Shown here in pieces: positions 30,670 to 42,159 of a DNA stretch of 64,000 bases. The stretch comes from an uncultured Clostridia bacterium (GTDB lineage Bacteria > Bacillota > Clostridia > TANB77 > CAG-508): the NCBI GenBank assembly GCA_949443285.1, contig CASSLW010000003.1:66340-130339 (forward strand), written 5' to 3'. A model generated the notes under the pieces. That model searched no databases. It worked only from the letters and a program-made list of their open reading frames with translations, and was not told the DNA's origin. How positions within the stretch are numbered: the first letter of the stretch is position 1; each line of letters opens with the position of its first letter. A program made the position numbers and the translations under genes.

Positions 30670-31989
30670 TTATTCTAAGAATCCTTTATAGTGTCTCATT
30701 GCTAATTGAGATTCTAATTGTTGAACAGTTTCTAATGCAACTCCTACAACGATTAGTATTGATGTACCACCAAATGCTATGTTTAGATTTGTAAATCTTA
30801 ATAACATTGGAAGTATAGCAATTACTGCTAAGAATAGTCCACCAAACCATGTTAATTTTGATATGATTGATGATAAATATTCTGTTGTTGGTTTTCCAGC
30901 TCTAATTCCTGGAATAAATCCACCATTTTTCTTAATATTGTTTGATACTTCTGCTGGGTTGAATGTTGCATAAGTATAGAAAAATGTAAATGCTACGATT
31001 AATAGTAAATAAACAAGTGCATTTGCTAAAGAGTATCCCCATCCTACACTTGATGTTGATGTAGCGATTGAGAATTTATATAGCCCTGCTAAAAATCCTG
31101 TTTGATTTGCTATATCTTGTACAAATATTTGTATAATCATAGCTGGGAATGTCATAAAGCTGCTTGCAAAGATTACTGGCATTACTCCTGCCATAGCAAG
31201 TTTTAATGGAATGTGTGTGCTTTGTGCACCAACCATTTTTCTTCCTACTACTTTTTTAGAGTATTGTACTGGAACTCTTCTTTCTGCTTGTTGTACGAAT
31301 ACAACTCCAGCAACTAAGATGATTGCTCCAATTATAACTCCAATTGCAGTTAATAATCCTGTTGTGCTAAATCCTGTGCTTGTCATTATTAGATTCCAAA
31401 CTGTTACTACTCCGCTTGGTAATCTAGATATAATTCCTATGAAAATTAATAATGATATTCCATTACCAATTCCCTTATTTGTGATTTCTTCACCTAACCA
31501 CATTAGTACTGATGTACCTGCTACAAGTCCTGTTACTACTAGTAGCCCTGTTAAGAATGTGTTGTCTACAAATATTCCTGTAGATTTGTATGATAGATAA
31601 ATACCTATACCTTCTACAACAGCAAGTATTATTGTTAAGAATTTTGTATATCTATTTATCTTCTTTCTTCCTTCTTCTCCACCTTCTTTTGTTAATTTTT
31701 CTAAAGATGGAATTATCATTGCTAATAATTGAATAACAATTGAAGCTGTTATGTATGGGCTGATTGTCATTGCAAAAACAGAAAATCTTGAGAACGCTCC
31801 TCCTGAAATCATGTCTATTAATCCTGCAATTCCGTTTGTTCCTCCCATAGCTTCGTTTAATGCTACACTATTTACTCCTGGTACTGTTATATAGCATCCT
31901 AATCTAAATATTACTATTAATAACAATGTATATAATAATCTTTTTCTTACATCAGGTGTCTTTAACGCGTTTTTTATTGTTTTAAACAA
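30670..31989 (-). CDS. secY: preprotein translocase subunit SecY
   Basis: Ten TM protein, RLGCYITVPGVN...FNPAEVSNNIKKNGGFIPGIRAG. Confidence 0.98.
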   Translation of the reverse strand: MFKTIKNALKTPDVRKRLLYTLLLIVIFRLGCYITVPGVNSVALNEAMGGTNGIAGLIDMISGGAFSRFSVFAMTISPYITASIVIQLLAMIIPSLEKLTKEGGEEGRKKINRYTKFLTIILAVVEGIGIYLSYKSTGIFVDNTFLTGLLVVTGLVAGTSVLMWLGEEITNKGIGNGISLLIFIGIISRLPSGVVTVWNLIMTSTGFSTTGLLTAIGVIIGAIILVAGVVFVQQAERRVPVQYSKKVVGRKMVGAQSTHIPLKLAMAGVMPVIFASSFMTFPAMIIQIFVQDIANQTGFLAGLYKFSIATSTSSVGWGYSLANALVYLLLIVAFTFFYTYATFNPAEVSNNIKKNGGFIPGIRAGKPTTEYLSSIISKLTWFGGLFLAVIAILPMLLRFTNLNIAFGGTSILIVVGVALETVQQLESQLAMRHYKGFLE

Positions 31990-32436
31990 TTAAATCACCT
32001 CTGCCTTTCCGCCTAAAGCTTCGATTTCTTCTTTTGCTTTCGCTGTAAATCTTGTAGCTTTAACATTTAATTTTTTCTCTAATTTTCCTGTTGCTAATAC
32101 AACGATACCATCATTGATTTTTCCTATAATTCCTTCTTCTAATAAACTTTCAGCTGTAACATCTGTTGCTTTTGATTGGTTTAACATTTTGAATGTTACT
32201 TCTGTGTAAGTATTAGCATGAATATTTGTAAATCCTCTTTTTGGTAATCTTCTATATAATGGTGTTTGACCTCCTTCGAAGCCTCTTCTTACTCCACCAC
32301 CACTTCTTGCTTTTTGTCCTTTATGACCTCTTCCAGATGTTTTTCCATTTCCAGAAGCCATTCCACGACCTACTCTATTTCTTTTTACTTTTTTTGCAGT
32401 TGGTTTTAAATCGTCTAATTTCATTTGAGCTTGCAC
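31990..32436 (-). CDS. rplO: 50S ribosomal protein L15
   Basis: [28 protein letters not shown] family pattern. Confidence 0.97.
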   Translation of the reverse strand: MQAQMKLDDLKPTAKKVKRNRVGRGMASGNGKTSGRGHKGQKARSGGGVRRGFEGGQTPLYRRLPKRGFTNIHANTYTEVTFKMLNQSKATDVTAESLLEEGIIGKINDGIVVLATGKLEKKLNVKATRFTAKAKEEIEALGGKAEVI

Positions 32437-32461
32437 CTCCTCTTCTTTTATTTGTATTTTC

Positions 32462-32947
32462 TTATAAAATCTCTTCTACTTTTTTACCTCTTTTTTTAGC
32501 TACGCTTTCAAGTGTTTGCATTGATTTTAATCCTTCAATTGTAGCATAAACAACGTTTCTTGGATTGTTTGTTCCAATAACTTTTGTTCTGATGTTTTTA
32601 TATCCTGCAAGCTCTAATACTGGTCTAACGCTTCCTCCAGCGATAACTCCAGTACCGATAGCAGCTGGTTTTAACATAACTTTTGCACTACCAAAAGTTC
32701 CAACAAATTCGTGTGGTACTGTTGTTTCAACAATTGGTACTTCTACTAAATTCTTTTTAGCTTCTTGGATTGCTTTTCTGATAGCATCTGGAACTTCAGC
32801 TGCTTTACCATTTCCAACTCCAACATGACCGTTTTCGTCTCCAACAACTACTACTGCACTAAATCTAAAAGTTCTACCACCTTTAACAACTTTTGCAACT
32901 CTGTTGATAGCAACAACTTTTTCTTTTAATTCATTTCTTTCTTCCAT
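32462..32947 (-). CDS. rpsE: 30S ribosomal protein S5
   Basis: [33 protein letters not shown]. Confidence 0.98.
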   Translation of the reverse strand: MEERNELKEKVVAINRVAKVVKGGRTFRFSAVVVVGDENGHVGVGNGKAAEVPDAIRKAIQEAKKNLVEVPIVETTVPHEFVGTFGSAKVMLKPAAIGTGVIAGGSVRPVLELAGYKNIRTKVIGTNNPRNVVYATIEGLKSMQTLESVAKKRGKKVEEIL

Positions 32948-32978
32948 GAGTTTTTGTTTTTCCTCCTTTTCTTATCTG

Positions 32979-33050
32979 TCAGGGGACACATCTTTTTCTT
33001 AGGTATTCCTTTTGGGACAAGATATGTCCCCTACCCTTGTGAATATGTGA
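32979..33050. repeat. palindromic tgtcaggggacacatct...agatatgtccccta repeat, copy A
   Basis: Second copy at 36411-36480 between rpsQ and rpmC. Confidence 0.65.
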
Positions 33051-33078
33051 TTCCCTTTAATTATTATTATATATTAAA

Positions 33079-33438
33079 TTAGAATACTAAACCGCCTTCT
33101 CTTGCAGCTTCTGCTAATTCTTTAACAACTCCATGATAGATATATCCACCACGGTCGAATACTACAGTTGTAATTTTTTTATCTGCTGCCTTTTTAGCAA
33201 TTAATGTTCCTAATTCTTTTGCTGCTTCTTTATTAGCATATTTTGTTTTAATTTCTTTATCTAATGTTGAAGCTGCAACTAATGTTTTTTCTGCAACGTC
33301 ATCAATTATTTGTACATATAGATTTGTATTACTTCTATATACGCATAATCTTGGTCTTTCAGCTGTTCCAGATATTTTTGTTCTTACTCTAGCATGTCTT
33401 CTAGTTCTTTCCATTTTTCTATCTGTTTTCTTAACCAT
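33079..33438 (-). CDS. rplR: 50S ribosomal protein L18
   Basis: [37 protein letters not shown]. Confidence 0.98.
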   Translation of the reverse strand: MVKKTDRKMERTRRHARVRTKISGTAERPRLCVYRSNTNLYVQIIDDVAEKTLVAASTLDKEIKTKYANKEAAKELGTLIAKKAADKKITTVVFDRGGYIYHGVVKELAEAAREGGLVF

Positions 33439-33464
33439 TTTTATTACTCCTTTCTTAGTAATCT

Positions 33465-34001
33465 CTATTTACCAGTTTTACCTTCTTTACGTCTAATAAC
33501 TTCATCAGCATATTTAATACCTTTACCTCTATAAACTTCAGGTGGTCTTTTAGTTCTTATAACTGCTGCTGTTTGCCCAACTAATTCTTTATCAATACCT
33601 TTAACTATAATTGTATTAGCATTTGGAACATCAAAAGTGATTCCAGCTGGTGCTTCAAATAATACTGGATGTGAATAACCTAATGTTAAATTTAAGTTAT
33701 TTCCTTGTTTTGCAACTCTGTAACCAACTCCATTAATTTGAAGTTCTTTACTAAATTCATGAGTTACACCTGTAATCATATTATTAATTAAAGTTCTAGT
33801 TAAACCATGTAAACTTCTGTTAGCTGGTTCGTCATTTACTCTAGAAACTTCAATTGTGTTATCTTTCATTTCTACAGAAATATTTTTATGTATTTCTCTT
33901 TCTAATGTACCTTTTGGTCCTTTTACAGAAATATGTTTACCGTCAATTTTAACTTCAACACCCTCTGGTACAATAATAGCTTTATTTCCTATTCTTGACA
34001 T
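33465..34001 (-). CDS. rplF: 50S ribosomal protein L6
   Basis: [33 protein letters not shown]. Confidence 0.97.
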   Translation of the reverse strand: MSRIGNKAIIVPEGVEVKIDGKHISVKGPKGTLEREIHKNISVEMKDNTIEVSRVNDEPANRSLHGLTRTLINNMITGVTHEFSKELQINGVGYRVAKQGNNLNLTLGYSHPVLFEAPAGITFDVPNANTIIVKGIDKELVGQTAAVIRTKRPPEVYRGKGIKYADEVIRRKEGKTGK

Positions 34002-34031
34002 CTGGTTTTGCCTCCTTTTCCTTTTCATTTT

Positions 34032-34430
34032 CTACCAAACGTAAGCTAATACTTCTCCACCTACGCCTAATTCTCTAGCTTGTTTATCTGTTTTTAAACC
34101 TTTAGATGTAGAGATTATTGCAATACCTAATCCATTAAGAACTTTAGGTAATTCATCCTTAGATGCATAAACTCTTAATCCTGGTTTACTAATTCTTTTT
34201 AATCCGTCGATAACTCTAGTTCCTTTTTCATCATACTTTAAAGTAATTCTGATAATTCCTTGAGTATCATCTTTGATTTCTTCAAAAGATTTAATATATC
34301 CTTCGTTGAATAATATTTCAGCAATACCTAGTTTCATGTTAGAAGCTGGGATATCAACTGTTTTATGTTTTGAACTATTTGCATTTCTAATTCTTGTTAA
34401 CATATCTGCTATTGGATCTGTAATGTTCAT
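34032..34430 (-). CDS. rpsH: 30S ribosomal protein S8
   Basis: [33 protein letters not shown]. Confidence 0.98.
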   Translation of the reverse strand: MNITDPIADMLTRIRNANSSKHKTVDIPASNMKLGIAEILFNEGYIKSFEEIKDDTQGIIRITLKYDEKGTRVIDGLKRISKPGLRVYASKDELPKVLNGLGIAIISTSKGLKTDKQARELGVGGEVLAYVW

Positions 34431-34496
34431 TTATTACGTACCTCCTTTTCCTTTTTCTTTCTATAACTTATTTAAATTTGAATAAAAGTAGTGAGA

Positions 34497-34577
34497 TGTG
34501 CATTTTTGATATTTATATTACAAGCCGAAGGTGTACGTTTGTACATCGAGGTTTGAAATAAATAGCGAAAATGTGCA
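34497..34577. repeat. ~80-nt hairpin repeat, copy 1 (rpsN-rpsH gap)
   Basis: tgtgcatttttgatatttatattacaagccgaaggtgtacg...gtacatcgaggtttgaaataaatagcgaaaatgtgca; second copy 39420-39498. Confidence 0.8.
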
Positions 34578-34600
34578 TATTGCTGCTTTTAGTCGAAATT

Positions 34601-34786
34601 TTACCAGCTTGCCTTTTTCACTCCAGGAATCTCACCCTTATGAGCTAACTCTCTAAAGCATACACGGCAAATACCATATTTTCTAATATAAGCATGTGGT
34701 CTACCACACAATTTACATCTATTATATTCTCTAGTTTTGTATTTTTGTGGTCTAGCTTGTTTTACTTTCATTGAAGTTTTAGCCAT
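34601..34786 (-). CDS. rpsN: 30S ribosomal protein S14 type Z (zinc-binding)
   Basis: [38 protein letters not shown]. Confidence 0.98.
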   Translation of the reverse strand: MAKTSMKVKQARPQKYKTREYNRCKLCGRPHAYIRKYGICRVCFRELAHKGEIPGVKKASW

Positions 34787-34811
34787 AGTTTTACTCCTTT
34801 CCTTTGACTAA

Positions 34812-35351
34812 TTAATTTTTAAAAGGCATACCTAAAAGTGTTAATAGCTCTTTAGACTCTTCGTCTGTTTTAGCTGTTGTTACAAATATAATATCCATAC
34901 CTCTTAATTTATCAACTTTATCATATTCGATTTCTGGGAATATCAATTGTTCTTTAATACCCATAGAGTAGTTACCTCTACCGTCAAAAGAATCTTTTGA
35001 AACTCCTCTAAAGTCTCTAACTCTTGGAAGAGCTACATTGAATAATTTGTAAGCAAAATCGTACATTTTATCTGCTCTTAAAGTTACTTTACATCCAATG
35101 TTTACACCTTCTCTTAATTTAAATGCTGCAATTGATTTTTTAGCTTTAGTCACAACTGGTCTTTGACCTGTTATAATGCTTAAATCATTCATAGCATTTT
35201 CTAATGCTTTAGGATTTTCTTTTAAATCTCCTAAACCTATGTTTATAACTATTTTATCAAGTTTTGGAACTTGCATAACTGATTTATAATTAAATTTTTT
35301 CATTAATGCTGGGATTACTTCGTTTTGATATTGTTCTCTTAATTTTTCCAT
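34812..35351 (-). CDS. rplE: 50S ribosomal protein L5
   Basis: [36 protein letters not shown]. Confidence 0.98.
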   Translation of the reverse strand: MEKLREQYQNEVIPALMKKFNYKSVMQVPKLDKIVINIGLGDLKENPKALENAMNDLSIITGQRPVVTKAKKSIAAFKLREGVNIGCKVTLRADKMYDFAYKLFNVALPRVRDFRGVSKDSFDGRGNYSMGIKEQLIFPEIEYDKVDKLRGMDIIFVTTAKTDEESKELLTLLGMPFKN

Positions 35352-35376
35352 TATGTATTAATCCTCCTTTCTTATC

Positions 35377-35685
35377 TTATTTTAATTTTGCTCCGCATTT
35401 TTTACAAACACGTACTTTTTCTTCTTTTTCTACACTATATCCAACTTTTGTAGTTTTTCCACATTTAGGGCATACTACATTTACTTTTGCAGCTGGAATA
35501 GCACATTCTACTGATATTATTCCGCTTTCTTCGCCTTGTTTTCTAGCTTTAACGTGTTTTTTTCTAACGTTTACGCCTTTAACAATAACTTTATTTGTTG
35601 CTGGGATAACTTCTAAAACTTCTCCTGTTTTACCTTTGTCGTTTCCTGATAAAACTTGGACGTTGTCTCCTTTTCTTATTCTCAT
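35377..35685 (-). CDS. rplX: 50S ribosomal protein L24
   Basis: MRIRKGDNVQVLSGNDKGKTGEVLEVIP. Confidence 0.97.
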   Translation of the reverse strand: MRIRKGDNVQVLSGNDKGKTGEVLEVIPATNKVIVKGVNVRKKHVKARKQGEESGIISVECAIPAAKVNVVCPKCGKTTKVGYSVEKEEKVRVCKKCGAKLK

Positions 35686-35738
35686 TGAGACTTTACCTCC
35701 TTTTTCTATTTTTTATTGTTATGTTTTCAATTAATTTT

Positions 35739-36107
35739 CTATAATACTTCTGGAGCAAGTGAAAGAATTTTCATATAATCTTTTTCTCTTAGCTCTCTTG
35801 CAACAGGACCAAAGATACGTGTTCCCTTTGGAGTTCCGTCTTCTTTAATTATAACTGCTGCGTTTTCATCAAATTTTACATATGAACCATCTGGTCTTCT
35901 TAAACCTTTTTTAGATCTTACTATAACAGCTTTAACAACATCACCTTTTTTAACAACTCCACCTGGTGTTGCTGATTTAACAGATGCAACTATTACGTCT
36001 CCGATGTTTGATGTTTTTCTGTGTGAACCACCCATACATCTGATACACATAATTTCTTTTGCTCCTGTGTTGTCTGCTACTTTTAATCTTGTTTGTTGTT
36101 GAATCAT
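35739..36107 (-). CDS. rplN: 50S ribosomal protein L14
   Basis: [31 protein letters not shown]. Confidence 0.98.
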   Translation of the reverse strand: MIQQQTRLKVADNTGAKEIMCIRCMGGSHRKTSNIGDVIVASVKSATPGGVVKKGDVVKAVIVRSKKGLRRPDGSYVKFDENAAVIIKEDGTPKGTRIFGPVARELREKDYMKILSLAPEVL

Positions 36108-36122
36108 TATGGTTTCTCCTTT

Positions 36123-36386
36123 CTATTTAATTATAGCTTTTTCTACAACTTCAACTACTCTCCATCTTTTATCTTTAGAAAGTGGTCTTGTTTCCATTAC
36201 TTTTACTTTATCGCCTATTTGGCATGCATTTTCTTCATCGTGTGCTTTTAATTTATATGTTCTTTTTACAGTTTTTCCATAAACTCCGTGTCTAACGCTT
36301 GTTTCAACAGCTACTACAACTGTTTTATCCATTTTGTTAGATGTTACTGTTCCAACCATAACTTTACGAAGATTTCTTTCTTCCAT
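36123..36386 (-). CDS. rpsQ: 30S ribosomal protein S17
   Basis: [22 protein letters not shown]. Confidence 0.97.
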   Translation of the reverse strand: MEERNLRKVMVGTVTSNKMDKTVVVAVETSVRHGVYGKTVKRTYKLKAHDEENACQIGDKVKVMETRPLSKDKRWRVVEVVEKAIIK

Positions 36387-36410
36387 TTAGATTTCTCCTT
36401 TCTACCGATT

Positions 36411-36480
36411 GTCAGGGGACATATCTTTCCCCTGGGTCACTTCTTTAGGGATAAGATATTTCCCCTCCCCTTGTGAATAA
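36411..36480. repeat. palindromic tgtcaggggacatatct...agatatttcccct repeat, copy B
   Basis: Copy A at 32979-33050. Confidence 0.65.
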
Positions 36481-36512
36481 GGGATGACCGTTATTTCAAT
36501 TCGAAACTTTTA

Positions 36513-36725
36513 TTATGCTTTGCTTTCAGCTATTTTTCTTTCTGTTAATACAGTATTTATTTTAGCTATATCTTTTTTTACTTCTTTTATTTTCATTGGA
36601 TTGTCTAATCCGTTTGTAGCTAAACTAAATTTTAATTTGAATAATTCTGTTTTTAGTTCACCTAATTCTTTCTCTAAATCTGGTGAAGACATTTCTCTTA
36701 TTTTATTTATCTTCATCATTTTCAC
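36513..36725 (-). CDS. rpmC: 50S ribosomal protein L29
   Basis: [35 protein letters not shown]. Confidence 0.96.
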   Translation of the reverse strand: MKMMKINKIREMSSPDLEKELGELKTELFKLKFSLATNGLDNPMKIKEVKKDIAKINTVLTERKIAESKA

Positions 36726-37146
36726 CTACCTTTTCAGTTTCTCTTGCTACAAATTTTGTTTTGTTAGGTAGTTTGTTCATAGCAAGTCTTAAGGCTTCTC
36801 TTGCAGTTTCTTCTGGTACACCTGAAATTTCAAACATTACTCTTCCTGGTTTTACAACTGCTACCCAATATTCAGGAGCACCTTTACCTTTACCCATACG
36901 AGTACCGATTGGTTTTGCTGTTATTGGTTTGTCTGGGAATATTTTAATCCAAACTTTTCCACCTCTTTTAATATAACGAGTCATAGCAATTCTGGCTGCT
37001 TCAATTTGATTTCCTGTAACTAAAGCACCTGTTACAGCTTGTATTCCGTATTCTCCATCTGTAACTTTATTTCCTCTTGTTGCTTTTCCTCTCATTCTAC
37101 CTTTTTGCATTTTTCTATGTTTTGTTCTTTTTGGCATTAATGGCAT
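36703..37146 (-). CDS. rplP: 50S ribosomal protein L16
   Basis: [34 protein letters not shown]. Confidence 0.98.
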   Translation of the reverse strand: MPLMPKRTKHRKMQKGRMRGKATRGNKVTDGEYGIQAVTGALVTGNQIEAARIAMTRYIKRGGKVWIKIFPDKPITAKPIGTRMGKGKGAPEYWVAVVKPGRVMFEISGVPEETAREALRLAMNKLPNKTKFVARETEKVGENDEDK

Positions 37147-37802
37147 TATTTGTTTCCTCCTTCCACTGGTCTTTCTGGAAGAACTTCTCCTTTATATATC
37201 CAAACTTTTACACCGATTTTTCCGTATGTTGTATCTGCTTCTGCAAATCCATAATCGATATCAGCTCTTAAAGTTTGTAGTGGAATATTTCCTTCTTTAT
37301 AGAATTCAGTTCTAGCCATGTCTGCTCCACCTAATCTACCAGATACAGCAGTTTTAATTCCTAATGCACCTGATTTGATTGATTTTTGCATACATTGTTT
37401 CATTGCTCTTCTGAATGAAACTCTTCTTTCTAATTGTCCAGCGATATTTTCAGCTACTAATTGAGCATCTGTATCTATGTTTTTAACTTCTACGATGTTT
37501 AAATTAACATCTTTTCCTATTAATTTAGCAAGTTCTTCTTTTACACTTTCTACTCCTGCTCCACCTTTTCCGATTACAATTCCTGGTTTTGCAGTGTGTA
37601 AATTAACTTTTACAGCTTTTGCTGTTCTTTCTATTTCAATTTTAGAAATTCCAGCAAGGTATAATTTTTTCTTTAAAAATTTACGTATTTTTTGGTCTTC
37701 TACTAAATAATCTGCAAAATTTCTAGAATCTGCATACCATTTAGAGTTCCAATCTTTGATGATTCCAACTCTTACTCCTGTTGGATGTACTTTTTGTCCC
37801 AT
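37146..37802 (-). CDS. rpsC: 30S ribosomal protein S3
   Basis: [33 protein letters not shown]. Confidence 0.98.
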   Translation of the reverse strand: MGQKVHPTGVRVGIIKDWNSKWYADSRNFADYLVEDQKIRKFLKKKLYLAGISKIEIERTAKAVKVNLHTAKPGIVIGKGGAGVESVKEELAKLIGKDVNLNIVEVKNIDTDAQLVAENIAGQLERRVSFRRAMKQCMQKSIKSGALGIKTAVSGRLGGADMARTEFYKEGNIPLQTLRADIDYGFAEADTTYGKIGVKVWIYKGEVLPERPVEGGNK

Positions 37803-37808
37803 GCTTGT

Positions 37809-38168
37809 TTATGCCTCCTTTTCTTTTAAAACTATTGTTATATGACTTGTTCTTTTTCTAATTCTTACTGCTGAACCTTTTGCAGCTGGTCTAATTCTTT
37901 TTAGAGTTGGACCTTGGTTTGCATAGATTTCAGCAACATATAAGTTTTCATGTTTCATATCATGATTGTTTTCAGCATTTGCAATTGCTGATTTTAATAA
38001 TTTTTCTATTATTTCTGATGATGCTTTTGGTGTAAATTTTACTATTGCTAGAGCTTCATCAACATTTTTATTTCTTATTAAGTCTGCAACTATCTTTACT
38101 TTTCTTGAAGATATTCTTGCATATTTAAGTGTTGCTTTAGCTTCATTTATAACAGCTGTTTCTTGCAC
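37809..38168 (-). CDS. rplV: 50S ribosomal protein L22
   Basis: [30 protein letters not shown]. Confidence 0.98.
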   Translation of the reverse strand: MQETAVINEAKATLKYARISSRKVKIVADLIRNKNVDEALAIVKFTPKASSEIIEKLLKSAIANAENNHDMKHENLYVAEIYANQGPTLKRIRPAAKGSAVRIRKRTSHITIVLKEKEA

Positions 38169-38207
38169 TTTATTTCCCTCCTTAACTAATTTCTTAGTTT
38201 GTTATTT

Positions 38208-38483
38208 TTATTTTTTAGTTGTTTTGTCTCCTGCATGACCTTTATAAGTTCTTGTTGGAGCAAATTCACCTAGTTTATGTCCTATCATTTCTTCTGCTAT
38301 ATAGATTGGAACGTGTTTTCTTCCATCATGTACAGCTATTGTATGACCTACCATTTGTGGGTATATTGTTGAAGCTCTTGACCATGTTTTTAAAACTTCT
38401 TTATTACCAGTTTCGTTCATAGCTTCTACTCTTTTTAATAATTTTTCTTCAACAAATGGTTTTTTCTTGCTTGATCTTGACAT
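38208..38483 (-). CDS. rpsS: 30S ribosomal protein S19
   Basis: [22 protein letters not shown]...[16 protein letters not shown]. Confidence 0.98.
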   Translation of the reverse strand: MSRSSKKKPFVEEKLLKRVEAMNETGNKEVLKTWSRASTIYPQMVGHTIAVHDGRKHVPIYIAEEMIGHKLGEFAPTRTYKGHAGDKTTKK

Positions 38484-38504
38484 CTAAAATGTCCTCCTTT
38501 CTAT

Positions 38505-39338
38505 CTATTTACTGTTTCTTCTCTTTACAATAAATTTGTTAGATTGTTTCTTTTTGTTTCTTGTCTTGTATCCAAGAGCTGGTTTGCCCCAAGGTGTCAT
38601 TGGTCCAGCGTGTCCTACTGGTGCTCTACCTTCACCACCACCATGAGGGTGATCTACTGGGTTCATTACAGAACCTCTAACTGTTGGTCTAATACCCATA
38701 TGTCTTTTTCTTCCGGCTTTACCAATTTTAACATTTTCGTGATCGCTATTTCCGATTACACCGATTGTAGCTCTACATTTTGCTAAAACTAATCTCATTT
38801 CTCCTGAAGGTAATCTTACGTGTGCGTATTTTCCTTCTTTAGCCATTAATTGTGCACTTTGACCTGCAGCTTTAACTAATTTTCCACCTTGTTTTGGATT
38901 TAATTCTATATTGTGGATTAATGTACCTACTGGAATTGAGCTGATTGGCATACAGTTTCCTGGTTTGATATCAACTGCTTCTCCTGATATTACTTTATCT
39001 CCATCTGTTAATCCTTGTGGTGCTAATATATATGCTTTTTCTCCGTCTTCATATTGGATTAATGCTATATTTGCACTTCTGTTTGGATCATATTCGATTC
39101 CTAGAACTGTTGCTGACATATCGTCTTTTGTTCTTTTGAAATCTATTATTCTATATTTTTGTCTGTTTCCACCACCTTGGTGTCTTACTGTAATTCTTCC
39201 ATAAGAGTTTCTTCCTGCATTTTTTGATTTTTTTGCAAGTAATGATTTTTCAGGTGTTTTCTTTGTTACTTCTGAGAAATCTGAAACTGTCATGTTTCTT
39301 CTTGATGGTGTATATGGTTTGAAATGTTTCATTGCCAT
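38505..39338 (-). CDS. rplB: 50S ribosomal protein L2
   Basis: [21 protein letters not shown]...[26 protein letters not shown]. Confidence 0.98.
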   Translation of the reverse strand: MAMKHFKPYTPSRRNMTVSDFSEVTKKTPEKSLLAKKSKNAGRNSYGRITVRHQGGGNRQKYRIIDFKRTKDDMSATVLGIEYDPNRSANIALIQYEDGEKAYILAPQGLTDGDKVISGEAVDIKPGNCMPISSIPVGTLIHNIELNPKQGGKLVKAAGQSAQLMAKEGKYAHVRLPSGEMRLVLAKCRATIGVIGNSDHENVKIGKAGRKRHMGIRPTVRGSVMNPVDHPHGGGEGRAPVGHAGPMTPWGKPALGYKTRNKKKQSNKFIVKRRNSK

Positions 39339-39419
39339 TTTATTTTCTCTCCTTTATTTTAATTTATTTTCCTGGTGTTCTCCAGATAAGTTCTGTAAAA
39401 TTGATTAAAAGTGATATAT

Positions 39420-39498
39420 TGTGCATTTTTGATATTTATTACAAGACGAAGGCGTACGTTGGTACGTCGAGGTTTGGAATAAATAGCGAAAATGTGCA
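39420..39498. repeat. ~80-nt hairpin repeat, copy 2 (rplB-rplW gap)
   Basis: tgtgcatttttgatatttattacaagacgaaggcgtacgttggtacgtcgaggtttggaataaatagcgaaaatgtgca. Confidence 0.8.
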
Positions 39499-39523
39499 AG
39501 ATGTTGCTTTTAATCGGTTTTAC

Positions 39524-39871
39524 CTAAGCACCCATAAATTCATCAATCGAATCTTTGTATTTTTTGCTTATTTTTGTTGTTTTTCCACCTTTAGCTAGGT
39601 ATGTTTTTTCTTCTGGGTTTGTATCGATTGTTACGATAGCTTTTTTCCAGTCAGATGTTTTACCTGTGTGGTATCCAACTCTTTTTTGTTTTCCGTTTAC
39701 TGTCATTGTATTTACTTTTAATACTTTAACTTCAAAAAGTTTTTCAACAGCTTTTGCTATTTCAACCTTTGTAGCTTTTTTATTTACTCTGAAAGTGTAT
39801 TTACCTTCTTGTAATTGGTCGTTACTCTTTTCTGTAACAACTGGTGCAATTATTATTTCTTCTGGTAGCAT
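39524..39871 (-). CDS. rplW: 50S ribosomal protein L23
   Basis: EEIIIAPVVTEKSNDQLQEGKYTFRVNKKATKVEIAKAVEKLFEVKV. Confidence 0.97.
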   Translation of the reverse strand: MLPEEIIIAPVVTEKSNDQLQEGKYTFRVNKKATKVEIAKAVEKLFEVKVLKVNTMTVNGKQKRVGYHTGKTSDWKKAIVTIDTNPEEKTYLAKGGKTTKISKKYKDSIDEFMGA

Positions 39872-40494
39872 TATGCGTACACCTCCTCTAATTTTTTAAC
39901 AGTGTCTACTGATAAAATTAGATTGTTATATTTTAATAAATCAAATACATTGATGTTGTTTGCTGTTATTGTTTTAACACCTTCAATGTTTCTTGCTGAC
40001 ATTAGAACATTTTTATTAACTTCTGGAACTACGATTAATGTTTTTCCTTCTACTTTTAATGCTGCTAATGCATTTACCATTGATTTTGTTTTGATTTCTT
40101 TTAATTCTAATTTATCAACTACTGTAAGTTGTTTTTCTAATACTTTAGAACTTAATACTGACTTGATTGCAAGTCTTCTTTCTTTTTTATTAACTGTATA
40201 TTTGTATGAACGAGGTTTTGGTCCTAGTGCTATACCACCTTTTATCCATTGTGGAGCTCTTATTGAACCTTGTCTTGCTCTACCTGTTCCTTTTTGTCTC
40301 CATGGCTTTCTTCCACCACCACGAACTTCTGCTCTTGTTTTTGTACTTTGTGTACCTTGTCTTTGATTAGCTAAGTAATTAACTAGTACTGAGTGTACTA
40401 TATTTTCATTTGGTTCAATTCCAAATACGTTTTCAGCTAATTCTATATCACTTACTTTTTTACCTTTAATATCATATACGTCTACTTTTGGCAT
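39871..40494 (-). CDS. rplD: 50S ribosomal protein L4
   Basis: QRQGTQSTKTRAEVRGGGRKPWRQKGTGRARQGSIRAPQW. Confidence 0.98.
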   Translation of the reverse strand: MPKVDVYDIKGKKVSDIELAENVFGIEPNENIVHSVLVNYLANQRQGTQSTKTRAEVRGGGRKPWRQKGTGRARQGSIRAPQWIKGGIALGPKPRSYKYTVNKKERRLAIKSVLSSKVLEKQLTVVDKLELKEIKTKSMVNALAALKVEGKTLIVVPEVNKNVLMSARNIEGVKTITANNINVFDLLKYNNLILSVDTVKKLEEVYA

Positions 40495-40515
40495 GATTTA
40501 AATCCTCCTTCCTTT

Positions 40516-41151
40516 CTATTTACTAGCCTTTACAGCTGATTTTACTTTTAGAATTGCTCCTTTTGGTCCTGGAACACTTCCTTTTACTAATATTACGTTT
40601 TTATCCATATCTACTCTTACAACATCTAAGTTTTGTATTGTAACTGTAACTCTTCCCATATGTCCTGGTAGTTTTTTACCTTTAAATACTCTACCTGGTG
40701 TTGATGTAGATCCCATTGAACCTGGTCTTCTGTGATACATTGAACCATGTCCCATTGGTCCTCTTGATTGTCCATGTCTTTTTATAACACCTTGGAATCC
40801 TTTTCCTTTTGATGTTCCTTGAACGTCAATTTTTTCTCCTGCTGTGAAGATGTCTGCTTTTACTTCATCTCCTACTTTGTAGTTTGCTACATCGTCCATT
40901 CTGAATTCTCTTAGGTGTTTTTTGTTTGCTAGTTTTGCTTTTGCAAAATGTCCAGCTTCTGGTTTGTTGATATGTTTGTCTTTTATTTCTCCATATCCTA
41001 ATTGGATAGCGTTGTATCCGTCTGTTTCTATTGTTTTTACTTGTGCTACTGTGTTTCCAGCTGTTTCTATTACTGTTACTGGAATTACATTTCCTTTTTC
41101 ATCAAATATTTGTGTCATACCGATTTTTTTACCGATAATTCCCTTGTTCAT
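40516..41151 (-). CDS. rplC: 50S ribosomal protein L3
   Basis: [29 protein letters not shown]. Confidence 0.98.
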   Translation of the reverse strand: MNKGIIGKKIGMTQIFDEKGNVIPVTVIETAGNTVAQVKTIETDGYNAIQLGYGEIKDKHINKPEAGHFAKAKLANKKHLREFRMDDVANYKVGDEVKADIFTAGEKIDVQGTSKGKGFQGVIKRHGQSRGPMGHGSMYHRRPGSMGSTSTPGRVFKGKKLPGHMGRVTVTIQNLDVVRVDMDKNVILVKGSVPGPKGAILKVKSAVKASK

Positions 41152-41360
41152 TCTTTTTTCCTCCTAACTATTGGCTGAATTAAATAATAATTTTAACCTT
41201 CGTCTCACTTCGTTAAATTTCATTCGAAAATCCTCAACATACAATAGTATGCCTCCGGTTTTCTCACTCATTTGCCTAGTGATACTCGCTTTAAATTCTT
41301 ATTTGTTTTCCAGCTTGGTTTAATTTTTGTTTGTTGCTACATTATATATGTAGTTTTTAA

Positions 41361-41684
41361 TTATAATTTGATTTCGATGTCAACACCAGCTGGTAGTTCT
41401 AATTTCATTAAACTGTCAACTGTTTTTTGTGTTGGGTATAAGATGTCGATTACTCTTTTATGTGTTCTCATTTCAAATTGTTCTCTTGAATCTTTGTATT
41501 TGTGTGGAGAACGTAAGATTGTTACGACTTCTTTTTGTGTTGGTAATGGAATAGGACCTGAAACCTTTGCTCCTGTTTTCTTAGCAGTATCTACTATCTT
41601 TTCAGCAGACTGATCTAAAACTACATGGTCATATGCTTTTAGTCTTATTCTAATTTTTTCGCTTGTTGCTACTGTGTTTGCCAT
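41361..41684 (-). CDS. rpsJ: 30S ribosomal protein S10
   Basis: [40 protein letters not shown]. Confidence 0.98.
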   Translation of the reverse strand: MANTVATSEKIRIRLKAYDHVVLDQSAEKIVDTAKKTGAKVSGPIPLPTQKEVVTILRSPHKYKDSREQFEMRTHKRVIDILYPTQKTVDSLMKLELPAGVDIEIKL

Positions 41685-42159
41685 TGTAATTTTCCCTCCT
41701 TCTTAATTTTGATTTTGTTTGTGATAACTGGGTTTAGTTATCTAAATTACCGTGGCAAGTTAAAACGCACTCTGGTGTTTTGGATTTCTCCTATATAAAT
41801 TCCCAAAATATGCATGTTAATTCTGGGATAAGTGCTATTTTTATAAAACTTACCGCCTGGTCTTTGCCATGACATACTCCACTGAAGTTCCCTCCATTCC
41901 TACGGATTTGCAGGATGTAGCCACATTCAGCTTCTTCGCTTAATTCATGCTTATATATTATACAACGTTTACAGCCGTATGTCAACAGTTTTTTTCCATT
42001 TTTTCCAGTTTCTTCTTCAAAAACGTTACTATTCAATCTAAATACTTTTTTAAGAAAAAGGTCTATAACACTAATATTTCTTAGCATTACAAACCTTATA
42101 ATATTCTGTGGATAACTATTTTATTGTTGTTTAGATTAAAACCGTAACTTCATTTCCAA

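Noticed and set aside
41791-42087. 98-aa minus-strand ORF upstream of rpsJ
   Set aside because: No recognisable domain; region looks like an operon leader rather than a gene.
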